Source: Aristolochia californica
Taxonomy: Eukaryota; Streptophyta; Magnoliopsida; Piperales; Aristolochiaceae
Length of the DNA: 64,000 nucleotides
Assembly: GCA_029961685.1 (NCBI GenBank)
Contig: JARWKL010000002.1
Span: forward strand, 18,754,908-18,818,907
Reading direction: 5' to 3'
The translations under genes were made by a program, and so were the position numbers. Of the stretch, positions 10,430 through 22,533 are shown in pieces. The notes under the pieces were generated by a model that was given only the letters and a program-made list of their open reading frames with translations, was not told where the DNA came from and did not search any database. Position 1 is the first letter of the stretch. Each line of letters starts with the position of its first letter.

Positions 10430-11278
10430 CTTCAAAGAATGTTACATCCCTGGACACAAATAAACGTTGCAAAGAGGGACTATAACAAACATAACCCTTT
10501 TGTGTTCGAGAGTATCCCAAAAAGATACACTTTATAGATTTAGGGTCAAGTTTGTTGTGTCTAGGAAAGTATTATGAACAAAACATTGACAACCGAAGAC
10601 TTTCAATGGTAATGCAAATGGATCATCATGTGGTAAAAGTTTAGAATAGGGGGATTTATTCCCCAGAATAGTAGACGGTAGATGATTTATAAGAAAACAT
10701 GATGTAAAGACAGCATGGGGCCAATAAAAATATGGAACTTTCATGGCATATAAAAGACCTCGAGCTAACTCAAGAATATGATGATTTTTCCGTTCGGCTA
10801 CAACATTTTGTTGAGTAGTGTAGGCACGTGATGTCTGATGGATAATGCCATTCTCTTGAAAAAAAGGAGTCAAGGTCTTTTGAAATATACTCTTTGGCAT
10901 TATCAGACCGTAGGATTTTTATCTTCTGACCAAATTGTGTGAGTACCATCGGATAAAAAGATTTAAAAATAGATGGTATAACAGAACGCTCTTTGAAAAT
11001 AAACAACCAAGTTGTGCGAGTGAAATCATCAATAAAAGTGATAAAATATTTGGCTTGAGAAATATTAGAGACACTCAAAAGCCCCCAAACATTAGTATGA
11101 ATTAATGAAAAAGGAATGTTACTTTTGACTTCAGGATGAGGAGAGTATGTACTCCTCTGATGTTTACTTAACTGACATACCTCACCACTGAATTCTGACC
11201 TTATCTTAAGAGATGGAAACACATGATGAAGAGATTGTATTGAAGGATGTCCCAACCGATTGTGTTTATCACAATCGG
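10430..11278 (-). pseudogene. Ty1/copia integrase, N-terminally truncated and frameshifted
   Basis: In the family, integrase inserts the cDNA into the host genome. The fragment starts at HNRLGHPS (second His of the HHCC zinc finger). The Cys pair is damaged: the expected CxxC reads GEVC, with the first Cys replaced by Gly. The DDE core follows: LIHTNVWG (where the family has Asp in place of Asn), YFITFIDDFTRTTWLF, ILRSDNAKEY with the second Asp, then AERKNHHILELAR with the Glu. A frameshift separates the last two parts at a run of seven A (T on the element strand) at 10859-10865. Downstream, KVFGCQCFVH, KCIFLGYSRTQKGYVCY and DVTFFE mark the conserved C-terminal region. The upstream half of the zinc finger is missing. 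Confidence 0.9.
11256..11278. other. Perfect 9-bp inverted repeat at the deletion junction
   Basis: CCGATTGTG (11256-11264) and CACAATCGG (11270-11278) are reverse complements separated by TTTAT. One arm is the conserved integrase codons for His-Asn-Arg; the other lies at the edge where protein homology ends. A 9-bp direct repeat, tttatcaca, also occurs at 11265-11273 and 11285-11293. These mark the point where the missing 5' part of the element was lost. Confidence 0.75.
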
Positions 11279-11429
11279 ATTATTTTTATCACATTCAATC
11301 CCGAGTTTGGTTCTCTCTCTCCCTCTCCTTGCTTGGCGCAACTCATCCTTTCCCCTTTAATTTTTTTCTGCACCCATTTCTTCTCTTCTCTTGCTCGTGA
11401 TTATGGAAAAAGGGGTCCTAAATTCAACA
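11279..11429 (-). repeat. 5' terminal remnant of the retrotransposon (5' LTR or leader)
   Basis: About 150 bp separate the integrase breakpoint from the element end. On the element strand it starts TGTTGAATTTAGG and is purine-rich in its middle (the CT-rich block at about 11311-11397 on the plus strand). No primer-binding site of the usual initiator-Met tRNA type and no gag sequence is visible. The terminal TG and the flanking duplication show this is the true 5' end, so it is best read as the start of the 5' LTR joined to integrase by a large internal deletion. Confidence 0.65.
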
Positions 11430-11434
11430 AACCC
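11430..11434. repeat. Target-site duplication, right copy (aaccc)
   Basis: The bases aaccc follow the CA end of the element and are followed by ctaatagcttgg, the normal continuation of the satellite monomer. Confidence 0.93.
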
Positions 11435-12972
11435 CTAATAGCTTGGTGGAATTTTGTAAAAAAGAGATTTCTAATTGATCCTAACATGTTTTAAATCTGG
11501 ATACGCATGCCAGAAACACGTTGAAGATGCAAAAGACCTAATGGTCCAAAAATTTCAAGAAGTAGAAAAAAATTAAATTGAAATTAAACTCTCAAGTTAA
11601 CATGCGGTGGGATATTTACCAAAGCCAAACAACCCACTTTTTGCCTATTTACAAAAAGCAGACCTAACAATCATAGATCATCATAAATGTTTTGATCGAT
11701 TAATGATGTGTAATAGTTATACTTTATTTTTAGAAGTAACTTATGGTTTGGGAGTCAACACTTAGTTAAAAATGCCACCGCACCGCCCCCCCCCCCCCCC
11801 CCCCCCCCCCTTTCCGATGATTCCAAAACCTAATATATAAAAAACTAAAAGAGTTTACAATCCTTCAAAATCATAGATACTTTTTGGAATCATCTCTCTC
11901 AGCATTTGTGCATTTCCATTTTGGATGTTCAATTTTTTTCAAATCCAAACTTGAGTTTTTACGCTCCCATTTTTCTCTTAAACAAAGAATAAGGCAAATA
12001 GATCGCAAAAAAATGAAAATTTTATAGTTTATGTATGCAAAAGAATTTTCCTATAATAAATTTAAGAGAAGAAAATTATTTCACGCATTGAAAATGAACA
12101 CCAAAGTTTTGTTATCCATGTTTGGGAATTTCCACTGGAACAACCGCTAATAGCTTGGTGGAATTTTGTAAGAAAGTGATTTCTAATTTATCCTAACATG
12201 TTTTAAATATGGATATGCATGCCTGAAACATGTTGAAGATTCAAATGACCTAATGATCCAAAAATTTCAAGGAGTAGAAAAAATTAAATTCTCAAGTTAA
12301 CGATCGATGGGATATTTACCAGAGCCAAACAACCCAGTTTTTGTCTATTTACAAAAAGCGGACCTAACAATCATAGATCATAGTAAATGTTATCATCGAT
12401 TAATGATGTGTAACGGCTAAATTGTTTTTTAGAAATGACTTATGCTTTGGGAGTCAACACTCAGTTAAAAATGCCTCGCCCCCCCTTTCCGATGATTGCA
12501 AATGCTAATATATAAAAAACTAAAAGAGTTTACAATCCTTAAAAATCACATATAATTTTTGGAATTATCTCTCTCAACTTTTGTGCATTTCCATTTTGGA
12601 TGTATAATTTTTTTTCAAATTGAAAGTTCAGTTTTAACTCTCCCATTTTTCTCTTAAACAAAAAGAAAAGGCAAATATATCACCACAAAAAGAAAATTTT
12701 GTGTTTATGTATGCAAAAAATAGAAAAATATAATTAATTTAAGTGAAGAAAATTATTTCACGCGCTAAAAATGAACACCAAACTTTTGTTATCCATGTTT
12801 CAGAAATTCCACGACTACAACCCTTAATAGCTTGGTGGAAGTTTATAAGAAAGAGATTTCTAATTGATCCTAACAAGTTTTAAATGTAAATATACATGCC
12901 TGAAAAATGTTGAAGATGCAAATGACCTAATGCTCTGAAAATTTTAAGGAGTAGAAAAAATTAAATTCTCAA
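11435..12972. repeat. Satellite: end of m6', then higher-order copy C (m1'', m2'')
   Basis: The interrupted monomer resumes here. The next monomer starts are 11596 and 12296. The first again carries cttcaaaatcatagatac and ttttcctataataaat, and the second taacggct(a)aattgtttttt, the markers of m1 and m2. This is the third occurrence of that pair. Without the retrotransposon it lies one higher-order unit after copy B. Confidence 0.85.
11786..11810. repeat. Expanded C-tract (25 C)
   Basis: This is the fixed C-tract position of monomer m1''. It lengthens this monomer to 700 bp. Confidence 0.95.
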
Positions 12973-13840
12973 GTTAACGTGTTGTGGGATAATTACCAAA
13001 GCCAAAAACCCAGTTTTTGTCTATTTACAAAAAGTGAACCTAACAATCATAGATCATCATAAATGTTTTGATCGATTAATGATGTGTAACGGCTATAATT
13101 TTTCTTAGAAATAACTTATAATTTGGGAGTCAACACTCAGTTAAAAAGACCTCACCCTCTTCTTCGAAGAATGAAAAACCTAATATATTAAAAACTAAAA
13201 GAGTTTACATTCCTTAAAAATCGCAGATACTTTTTGGAATTATCTCTCTTAGTATTTGTGCATTTCCATTTGGGATGTTCAATTTTTTTTCAAATCAAAA
13301 CTTGAGTTGTCACTCTCCCATTTTTCTCGTAACAAAAAGATAAAGCAAATAGATCACCACAAAATGAAAATTTTCGATTTTATGTATGCAAAAAATTGAA
13401 AACTATAATAAATGTAAGTGAAAAAAATTATTTCACGCACTAAAAATGAATATCAAACTTTTTTTTATGCATATTTGGGAAATTCGACAAGTACAACCCC
13501 TAAAATCTTGGTGGAATTTCATAAGAAAGAAATTTCTAATTGATCCTAACCTATTGTAAATATGGGTATGCATGCCTGAAACATGTTGAAGATGCAAAAG
13601 ACATAATGATCCAAAAATTTCATGGAGTTGAAAAAATTAAATTCTAAAGTTAACGAGCGGTGGGATATTTACCAGAGCCAAACAACCGACTTTTTCCCTA
13701 TTTACAAAAAGCAGACCTAACAATCAAAGATCATCGTAAATGTTTTGATTGATTAATGATGTGTAATGGTTATACTTTTATGTTTAAAGTGACTTAAGGT
13801 CTGGGAGTCAACTTTAAGTTGAAAGGCCAACACCCACCCA

Positions 13841-13862
13841 CCCCCCCCCCCCCCCCCCCCCC
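13841..13862. repeat. Expanded C-tract (22 C)
   Basis: This is the C-tract position of the 13649 monomer, bordered by further C-rich sequence (cacccaccca before, accccctccctcc after). Confidence 0.94.
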
Positions 13863-16544
13863 ACCCCCTCCCTCCTTTTTCGATGATTGTAAAACCTAAT
13901 ATATAAAAAACTAAAAGAGTTTTCAGTCCTTCAAAATCACAGATACTTTTTGGAATTATCTCTCTCAGCATTTGTGCATTTCCATTTTGGATGTTCAATT
14001 TTTTTTCAAATCCAAACTTGAGTTTTCACTCTCCCATTTTTCTCATAAACGAAAAGATATGGCAAATGGATCACAACAAGATGAAAATTTTATAGTTTAT
14101 GTAAAAAAAAATTGAAAACTATTACAAATGTAAGTGAAGAAAATTATTTCACAAACTAAAAATGAACACCAAAATTTTGTTATCCATGTTTGGGAAATTC
14201 CACTAGTACAACCCCTAATAGCTTGGAGGAATTCTATAAGAAAGAGGTTTCTAATTGATCCTAACATGTTTTAAATATGGATATGCATGCCTGAAGTAGG
14301 TTGAAGATGCAAATGACCAAATGATCCAAAAATTTCAAGAAGTAGAAAAAATTAAATTCTCAAGTTAATGTGCAGTGGGACATTTACCAAGCCAAACAAC
14401 CATGTTTTTGCCTATTTACAAAAGGCAGACCTAACAATCATAGATCACCATAAATGTTTTGATCAATTAATGTTGTGTAACGGCTATAATTTTGGTTAGA
14501 AATGACATGTGATTTGGGAGTCAACACTTAGTTAAAAATGCCTGCTCCCCCTTTCCGATGATTACAAAACCTAATATATAAAAAAATAAAAGAGTTTACA
14601 ATCCTTAAAAATAACAAATACTTTTTTGAATTATCTCTCTCAGCATTTATGCATTTCAATATTGGATGTTAATTTTTTTTTCAAATCCAAAGTTGAGTTT
14701 TCACTCTCCCATTTTTCTCGTAAACAAAAAGATAAGGCAAAAATATCTCAAAATAATGAAAATTTTGAGTTTATGTATGCAAAAAATAGAAAATTATAAT
14801 AAATGTAAGTGAAAAAAATTATTTCACGCACTAAAATTGCACACAAAAGTTTTGTTAACCACGTTTGGGAAATTCCATTACTAAAACCCCTAATTGCTTG
14901 GTGGAATTTTATAAGAAAGAGATTTCTAATTGATCTTAACATGTTTTAAATATGGATATGCATGCCTTAAACAAGTTGAAGATGCAAATGACCTAAAGAT
15001 CCAAAAATATTGAGTAAAAAAATTAAATTGTCAAGTAAACGTGCGATGGGATATTTACCAGAGCCAAACAACCCACTTTTGCCTATTTACAAAATGGGAC
15101 CTCACAATCATACATCATCGTAAATGTTTTGATCAATTAATGATGTGTAACATCTATAATTTTTGTCAGAAATGACTTATGGTTTGGGAGTCAACACTCA
15201 GTTAAAAACTGCCTCGCCTCCCCTTTCCCGACGATTGTAAAAACTAATATATAAAAAACTAAAAGAGGTTACAATCCTTAAAAATCATAGATATTTTTTG
15301 GAATTATCTCTCTCAGCCTTTGTGCATTTCCATTTTGGATGTTAAATTTTTTTTCAAATCCAAACTTGAGTTTTCTCTCTCCCATTTTTCATGCAAACAA
15401 AAAGAAGGGCAAATAGATCACAACTAAATGAAAATTTTAGAGGTTATGTATGCAAAAAATCATAAAATATAATAAATTAATGTGAAGAAAATTATTTCAA
15501 GCACTAAACATGAACTCCAAAATTTTTTAATTCATGTTTGGAAAATTCCACTAGTACAACCCCTAATAGCTTGGTGGAATTTTGTAAGAAAGAGATTTCT
15601 AATTGATCCTAACAAGATTTAAATATGGATATGCATGCCTGAAAAATGTTGAAGATGCAAATGACCAAATGATCCAATAATTACAAGGAGTAGAAAAAAT
15701 TAAATTGTCTAGTTAACGTGCGGTGGGATAATTACCAGTGCCAAACAACCCACATTTTGCCTATTTACAAAAAGCGGACCCAACAATCATAGATCATTGT
15801 AAATGTTTTGATCGATTAATGATGTGTAAGGGCTATAATTTTTGTTAGAAATGACTGATGGTTAGGGAGTCAACACTTTTCTGATGATTGCAAAACCTAA
15901 TATATAAAAAAAAAAAAGAGTTTACAATCCCTAAAAATCACAAGTAGTTTTTGGAATTATCTCTCTGAATTTGTGCATTTCCCTTTAGGATGTTCTATTT
16001 TTTTTCAAATCCAAACTTGAGTTTTCACTCTCCCATTTTTCTCGTAAACAAAAATATAAGGCTATTAGATCACAACAAAATGAAACTTTTAGAGTTTATG
16101 TATGCAAAAAATCAAAAACTTATAATAAATGTAAGTGAAGAAAAAATTTTCACGCACTAAAAATGAACAACAAAGTTTGGTTATCCTTGTTTGGGAAATT
16201 CCACTACTACAACCCCTAATAGTTTGGTGGAATTTTATAGGAAAGAGATTTCTAATTGATCCTACAATGTTTTAAATACTGATATGCATGCCTGAAACAT
16301 GTTAATGATGCACATGACCTAATGATCCAAAAATTTCAAGGAGTAGAAAAAATTAAATTCTCAAGTTAACGTCGGTGGGATATTTACCAGAGCCAAACAA
16401 CCCTCTTTTTGCCTATTTATAAAAAGTGGACCAAACAATCATAGATCATCGTAAATGTTTTTATCGATTAATGATGTGTAACGGCAATAATTTTTGTTAG
16501 AAATGACATATGGTTTGGGAGTCAACACTAAGTTAAAAATGCCT

Positions 16545-16565
16545 CCCCCCCCCCCCCCCCCCCCC
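16545..16565. repeat. Expanded C-tract (21 C)
   Basis: This is the C-tract position of the 16365 monomer, after aaaaatgcct. Confidence 0.95.
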
Positions 16566-17055
16566 TTTTTTTTGATTGTTGTAAAACCTAATAAATAAAA
16601 AAAGAAAAAGTTTACAATGCCTAAAAATCACAGATACTTTTTGGAATTATCTTTCTCAGCATTTCCGCATTTCCATTTTGGATGTTCAATTTTTTTTCAA
16701 ATCCAACCTTGGGTTTTCACTTTCCTATTTTTCACATAAACAAAAAGATAAGGCAAATTGATCACAACAAAATGAAAATTTTAAAGTTTATGTATACAAA
16801 AAATCAAAAACTATAATAAATGTAAGTGAAGAAAATTATTTCACGCACTAAAAATTCACACGAAAGATTTGTTAAACGTGTTTGGGAAATTCCACTAGTA
16901 CAACCCCTAATATTTTGGTAGAATTTTATAAGAAAGAGATTTCTAATTGATCCTAACATATTTTAAATATGAATATGCATGCCTGAAACATGTTGACGAT
17001 GCAAATGACCTAATGATCCAAAATTTTCAAAGAGTAGAAATAATCAAATTCTCAA

Positions 17056-17551
17056 GTTAACGTGCAATGGGATATTTACTGAGCCAAACAACCCACTTTA
17101 TGCCTATTTACAAAAAGCGGACCTAACAATTATAGATCATCGTAAATGTTTTGATCGATTAATTATGTGTAACGACAATAATTTTTTTTAGAAATGACTT
17201 GTGGTTTGGAAGTCAACACTCAGTTAAAAACGCCTCGCCCCGCCTTTTCCGATGATTGTTAAACCTAATATATAAAACAATAAAAGAGTTTACAATCTCT
17301 AAAAATCACAGATACTTTTTGGAATTATCTCTCTCAGCATTTGTGCATTTCTATTTAGGATGTTCAATTTTTTTTCAAATCAAAACTTGAGTTTTCAATC
17401 TCCTATTTTTCTCGTAAACAAAAAGATAAGGCAAATAGATCTCAACAAAATGAAAGTTTTAGAGTTTATGTATGCAAAAAATTGAAAACTATAATAAATG
17501 TAAGTGAAGAAAATTATTTCATGCACTAAAAAGGAACACCAAAGTTTTGTT

Positions 17552-17590
<39 letters not shown>

Positions 17591-18461
17591 AAAGAGATTA
17601 CAATCCTTAAAAATCAGAGACACTTTTTGGAATTATCTCTCTCAACCTTTGGGCATTTCCATTTTGGATGTTCAATTTTTTTCTAATCCAAAATTGAGTT
17701 TTCACTCTCCCATTTTTCATGTAAACAAAAAGACAAGGCATATAGATCACAACAAAATGAAAATTTTAGAGTTTAAGTATGCATAAAATCGAATACTATT
17801 ATACATGTAAGTGAAGAAAACTATTTCGCGCACTAAAAAAATAGTCCAAAGTTTTGTTATCCATGTTTGGGAAATTCAACTAGAACAACCCCTAATAGCT
17901 TGGTGCAATTTTGTAAAAAGAGATTTTTAATTGATCCTCACATGTTTTAAATATGGATATGCATGCCTAAAACTTGTTGAAGATGCAAATGACCTAATAT
18001 ATAAAAAACTAAAAGAGGTTATAATGCTTAAAAATCACTGATATTTTTTGGAATTATCTCTCTCAGCCTTTGTGCATTGCCATTTTGGATGTTAAATTTT
18101 TTTACAAATCCAAACTTGAGTTTTCACTCACCCATTGTTCACGTAAACAAAAATAAAGGCAAATAGATCACAACTAAATGAAAATTTTAGAGTTTATGTA
18201 TGCAAAAAGTAAAAAAATATAATAAACGAATTTGAAGAAAATTATTTCAAGCACTAAACATGAACTCCAAAATTTTGTTATCCAGGTTTGGAAAATTCCA
18301 CTAGTACAACCCCTAATAGCTTGGTGGAATTTTATAGGAAAGAGATTTCTATTTGATCCTAACATGTTTAAAATATGGATATGCATGCCTGAAACATATT
18401 GAAGATGCAAATGACCAAATGATCCAAAAATTTCAAGGAGTAGAAAAAATTAAATTCTCAA
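17056..18461. repeat. Rearranged satellite: three partial monomers fused
   Basis: Two monomer starts, 17056 and 18462, lie 1406 bp apart, but three partial units lie between them. At 17553 the first unit stops after aaagttttgtta and a run of 36 C leads into tcaaagagattacaatcc, a point well past the normal C-tract. At about 17998 the second unit jumps from gcaaatgacctaat to atataaaaaactaaaag of the third. The second join has microhomology (acctaat is shared by both parent sites). Confidence 0.88.
17553..17588. repeat. C-tract (36 C) at a deletion junction
   Basis: This is the only long C-run whose left flank is not the normal one. It joins ...ttttgtta to tcaaagagattac, so sequence on both sides of the normal C-tract has been lost. 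Confidence 0.93.
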
Positions 18462-21400
18462 GTTAACGTGTGGTGTGATATTTACCAGAGCAAAACAACC
18501 CACTTTTAGCCTATGTACAAAAAGTGGACCTAACAATCATAGACCATTGTAAATGTTTTGATCAATTAATGATGTGTAACGTCTATAAGTTTTGTTAGAA
18601 ATGACATATGGTTTGGGAGTCAACTCTCAGTTTAAAATGCCTGGCCCCCCCTTTTCCGATGATAGCAAAACCTAATATATAAAAAACTAAAAGAGTTTAC
18701 AATTCCTAAAAATCACATATACTTTTTGGAATTATCTCTCTCAGCATTTCCACATTTCCATTTTGGATGTTAACTTTTTTTTCAAATCCAAGCTAGAGTT
18801 TTCACTCTCCCATTTTTCCCGTAAATAAAAAGATAAGGCAAATAAATCACAACAAAATGAAAATTTTAGAGTTTTAGTATCCAAAATATTGAAAACTATA
18901 ATAAATGTAAGAGAAGAAAATTATTTCATGCACTAAAAATGAACACCATAGTTTTTTTTTCCATGTTTGGAAAATTCCACAAGTACAACCTTATAGCTTG
19001 GTGGAATTTTATAAGAAACATATTTCTAATAGATCCTAAAATGTATTAAATATGGATATCCATGCCCTTAAACATGTTGAAGATGCAAATGACCTAATGA
19101 TCAAAAAATTTCTATGAGTAGAAAAAATTAATTCTCGAGTTAATGTGCGGTGGGATATTTATGAGAGCCAAACAACCCCTTTTTGCCTATTTACAAAAAG
19201 CGGACCTAACAATCATAGATCATAGTAAATTTTTTGATTGATTAACGATTTGTAATGGCAATAAATTTTTTTAGAAATGACTTATGGTTTGGGAGTCAAC
19301 ACTCAGTTAAAAATGTCTCGCCCCCCCTTTTTCGATGAAAGCAAAACCTAATATATATAAAACTAAAAGAGTTTACTATAAAAAAAATTACATTTACTTG
19401 TTGGAAATATATCTTTCAGCATTTTTTAATTTTCATTTTGGATGTTTAATTTTTTTTCAAATCCAAACTAGAGTTTTCTCTCTCCCATTTTTCTCGTAAA
19501 CAAAAAGTTAAGGTAAATAGATCACAACAAAATGAAAATTTTAGAGTTTATGTAAGAAAAAAATGAAAAACTATAATAAATGTAAGTGAACCAAATTATT
19601 TCATACACAAAAAATGAACTCGAAAGTTTTGTTATCTATGTTTGGGAAATTCCACTAGTACAACCTTTAATAGCTTGGTGGAATTTTATAAAATACAAAT
19701 TTCTAATTGATCCTAATATGTTTTAAATATGGATATGCATGCCTAAAACATGTTGACGATGCAAATGACCTAATGATCCAAAAATTTCATGGAGTACAAA
19801 AATTAAATTCTCAAGTTAACGTACGGTGGGATATTTACTAGAGCCAAACAACCCAACCCACTATTTGCCTATTTACAAAAAGTGGACCTAAAATCATAGA
19901 TCATCAAAAATGTTTTTATCGATTAATGATGTGTAACAGCTATAATTTTTGTTAGAAATGACTTATGGTTTGGGAGTCAACGCTCAATTAAAAATGCCTC
20001 GCCCCCCTTTTCCGATGATTGAAAAACCTAATGTATAACAAACTAAAAGTTTTTACAATCCTTAAAAATCACAGATACTTTTTGGAATTATCTTTTTCAA
20101 CATTTGTGCATTTGGATGTTCAATTTTTTTTCAAATCCAAACTTGAGTTTTCATTATTCCTTTTTTCTCGTAAACAAAAAAATAAGGCAAATAGATCAAA
20201 ACAAAATGAAAATTTAAAGTTTCTGTATGCAAAAAATTGAAAACTATAAAATGTAAGTGAAGAAAATTATTTCACGCACAAAAAATGAACACCAAACTTT
20301 TGTTATCCATGTTTTGGAAATTCCACTAGCACAACCCCTAATAGCTTGGTGGAATTTTATATGAAAAAGATTTGTAATTGATCCTAACATGTTTTAAATA
20401 TGGATATGCATACCTGAAACATGTTGAAGATGCAAATGACCTAATGATCGAATAATTTCAAGGAGAAGAAAAAATTAAATTCTCAAGTTAACGTGCGTTG
20501 GGGTACTTTCCAGTGCGAAACAACCCAGTTTTTGCCTATTTACAAAAAGTGAACCTAACAATCATAGATCATCGTAAATATTTTGATTGATTAATGATGT
20601 GTAATGGCTATAATTTTTCTTAGAAATGACTTATTGTTTGGTAGTCAACACTCAGTTAAAAATGCCCCTCCCTCCCCCCCTTTTTCAACGATTGCAAAAC
20701 CTAATATATAAAAAATTAAAATAGTTTAAAATCCATAAAAAACCCAAAAACTTTTTGGAATTATCTCTCTCAGCATTTGACCATTTCCATTTTGGATATT
20801 CAACTTTTTTTCAATTCCAAACTTGAGTTTTCACTTTCCCATTTTCTCATCAACAAAAAGATCAGGCAAATTGATCACAACAAAATGAAAATTTTAGAGT
20901 TTATGTATGCATAAAATGGAAAACTATAATAAATGTAAGCAAAGAAAATTATTCCACGTACTAAAAGTGAACACCAAAGTTTTGTTATCCATGTTTGGGA
21001 AATTCCACTAGTAGAACCCCTAATAGCTTCGTGGAATTTTATAAGAAAGAGATTTCTAATTGATCATAACATGTTTTAATATATATATATATATATGCAT
21101 GCCAGAAACATGTTGAAGATGCATATGACTTAATTATCCAAAAATTTCAAGGGGTAGAAAAAATTAAATTCTAAAGTTAACGTGTTGTGGGATATTTACC
21201 AAAGCCAAACAACCTAGTTTTTGCCTATTTACAAAAAGAAGACCTAACAATCATAGATCATTGTAAATGTTTTGATCAACTAATGATGTGTAACGGATAT
21301 AATTTTTTTTAGAAGTGACTTATGGTTTGGGAATCAACACTTAGTTAAAAAATGACTCGCCACCCCTTTTCCGAGGATTGCATAAAATAATATATAAAAA

Positions 21401-22533
21401 ACTAAAAGAGTTTACAATCCTTAAAAATCATAGATACTTTTTGGAATTATCTCTCTCAGCATTTGTGTATTTCCATTTATGATGTTCAATTTTATTTCAA
21501 ATCCAAACTTGATTTTCACTCTCCCATTTTTATCATAAACAAAAAGATAAGGCAAAGAGATCACAACAAAAATGAAAATTTTAGAGTTTATGTATGCAAA
21601 AAATTGAAAACTATAATAAACGTAAGTGAAGAAAATTATTTCACGCACTCAAAATGAACACCAAAGTTTTGTTATCCATATTTGGGAAATTCCACTAGGA
21701 CAACCCCTATTAGCATGGGGGCATTTTAAAGAAAGATTTCTAATTGATCCTAACATGTTTTAAAATATGGATATTCATGCCTTAAACATGTTGAAGATGA
21801 AAATGACCTAATGATCCAAAAATTTCAAGGAGTAGAAAAAATTAAATTCTCAAGTTAACGTGCGGTGGGATTTTTAACAGAGCCAAACAACCCACTTTTT
21901 GCCAATTTAAAAAAGCGGACCTAACATTCATAGATGATCATAAATGTTTTAATTGATTAATAATGTCGAATGGTTATAATTGTTTTTAGAAATGAGTTAT
22001 GGTTTGGGAGTCAACATACAGATAAAAATACATCCCCCCCTCCCCCCTCCCCCCTTTTCCGATGATTGCAAAACCTAATATATAAAAAACTAAAAGAGAT
22101 TACAATCCTTAATAATCATAGATATTTTTTGAAAATATCTCCCTCAGCCATTGTTCATTTCCATTTTGGATGTTCAATTTTTTTCAAATCCAAACTTGAG
22201 TTTTCACTCTCCCATTTTTCACGTAAACAAAAAGATATGGCAAATAGATCACAACAAAACGAAAATTTAGAGCTTATATGTGCAAAAAATCGAAAATTAT
22301 AAAAAATGTAAGTGAAGAAAATTATTTCACGCACTAAACATGAACTCAAAATTTTTGTTATCCATGTTTGGGAAATTTCACTAGTACAACCCCTAATAGT
22401 TTGGTGGTATTTTGTAAGAAAGAGATTTCTAATTGATCCTAACATGTTTTAAATATGGATATGCATGCCTGAAACATGTTGAAGATGCAAATGATCCAAA
22501 ATTTTCAAGGAGTCGAAAAAATTAAATACTCAA
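18462..22533. repeat. Satellite monomers, ordinary stretch
   Basis: Monomer starts are at 18462, 19139, 19815, 20487, 21176 and 21854, with spacing of 672-689 bp. Nothing but satellite is seen. A short AT dinucleotide expansion lies in one palindrome cluster (21079-21096). Confidence 0.93.
21079..21096. repeat. (AT)9 microsatellite
   Basis: Nine AT units replace the normal aaatatggat between the first AACATGTT palindrome and ATGCATGC in the 20487 monomer. Confidence 0.9.

Larger units (their letters stand above)
8522..11429 (-). mobile_element. Decayed Ty1/copia LTR retrotransposon, internally deleted
   Basis: The 2908-bp element lies on the minus strand, with its 5' end at 11429 and its 3' end at 8522. 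The module order is integrase, hinge, reverse transcriptase, RNase H, polypurine tract, which is the Ty1/copia order with integrase before reverse transcriptase. Ends are TGTT...AACA, and a 5-bp duplication (aaccc) flanks them. Missing parts are most of the 5' LTR, the primer-binding site, gag, protease and the N-terminal part of integrase; a full plant copia element is usually 4.5-6 kb. Coding remnants hold premature stops and frameshifts, so the element cannot act alone. I cannot assign the lineage within copia. It is nested in the satellite and so is younger than the monomer it interrupts. Confidence 0.93.
12973..17055. repeat. Satellite monomers, ordinary stretch
   Basis: Monomer starts are at 12973, 13649, 14364, 15035, 15712 and 16365. 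Spacing is 653-715 bp, the longest explained by a C-tract expansion. The 15712 monomer is of the subtype with ggataattaccagtgcc in place of ggatatttaccagagcc and lacks a C-tract: agtcaacac joins directly to ttttctgatg. The variant actaaacatgaactcc first appears at 15505. Confidence 0.93.

Noticed and set aside
10262..10537. 91-residue plus-strand frame
   Set aside because: The minus strand here carries integrase C-terminal motifs (GYSRTQKGYVCY); the plus-strand frame has no known motif.
17395..17786. Open frames with long Pro or Gly runs
   Set aside because: They are translations of the C-run (and its G complement) at 17553-17588. Similar cases occur at 13841, 27367 and 45760.
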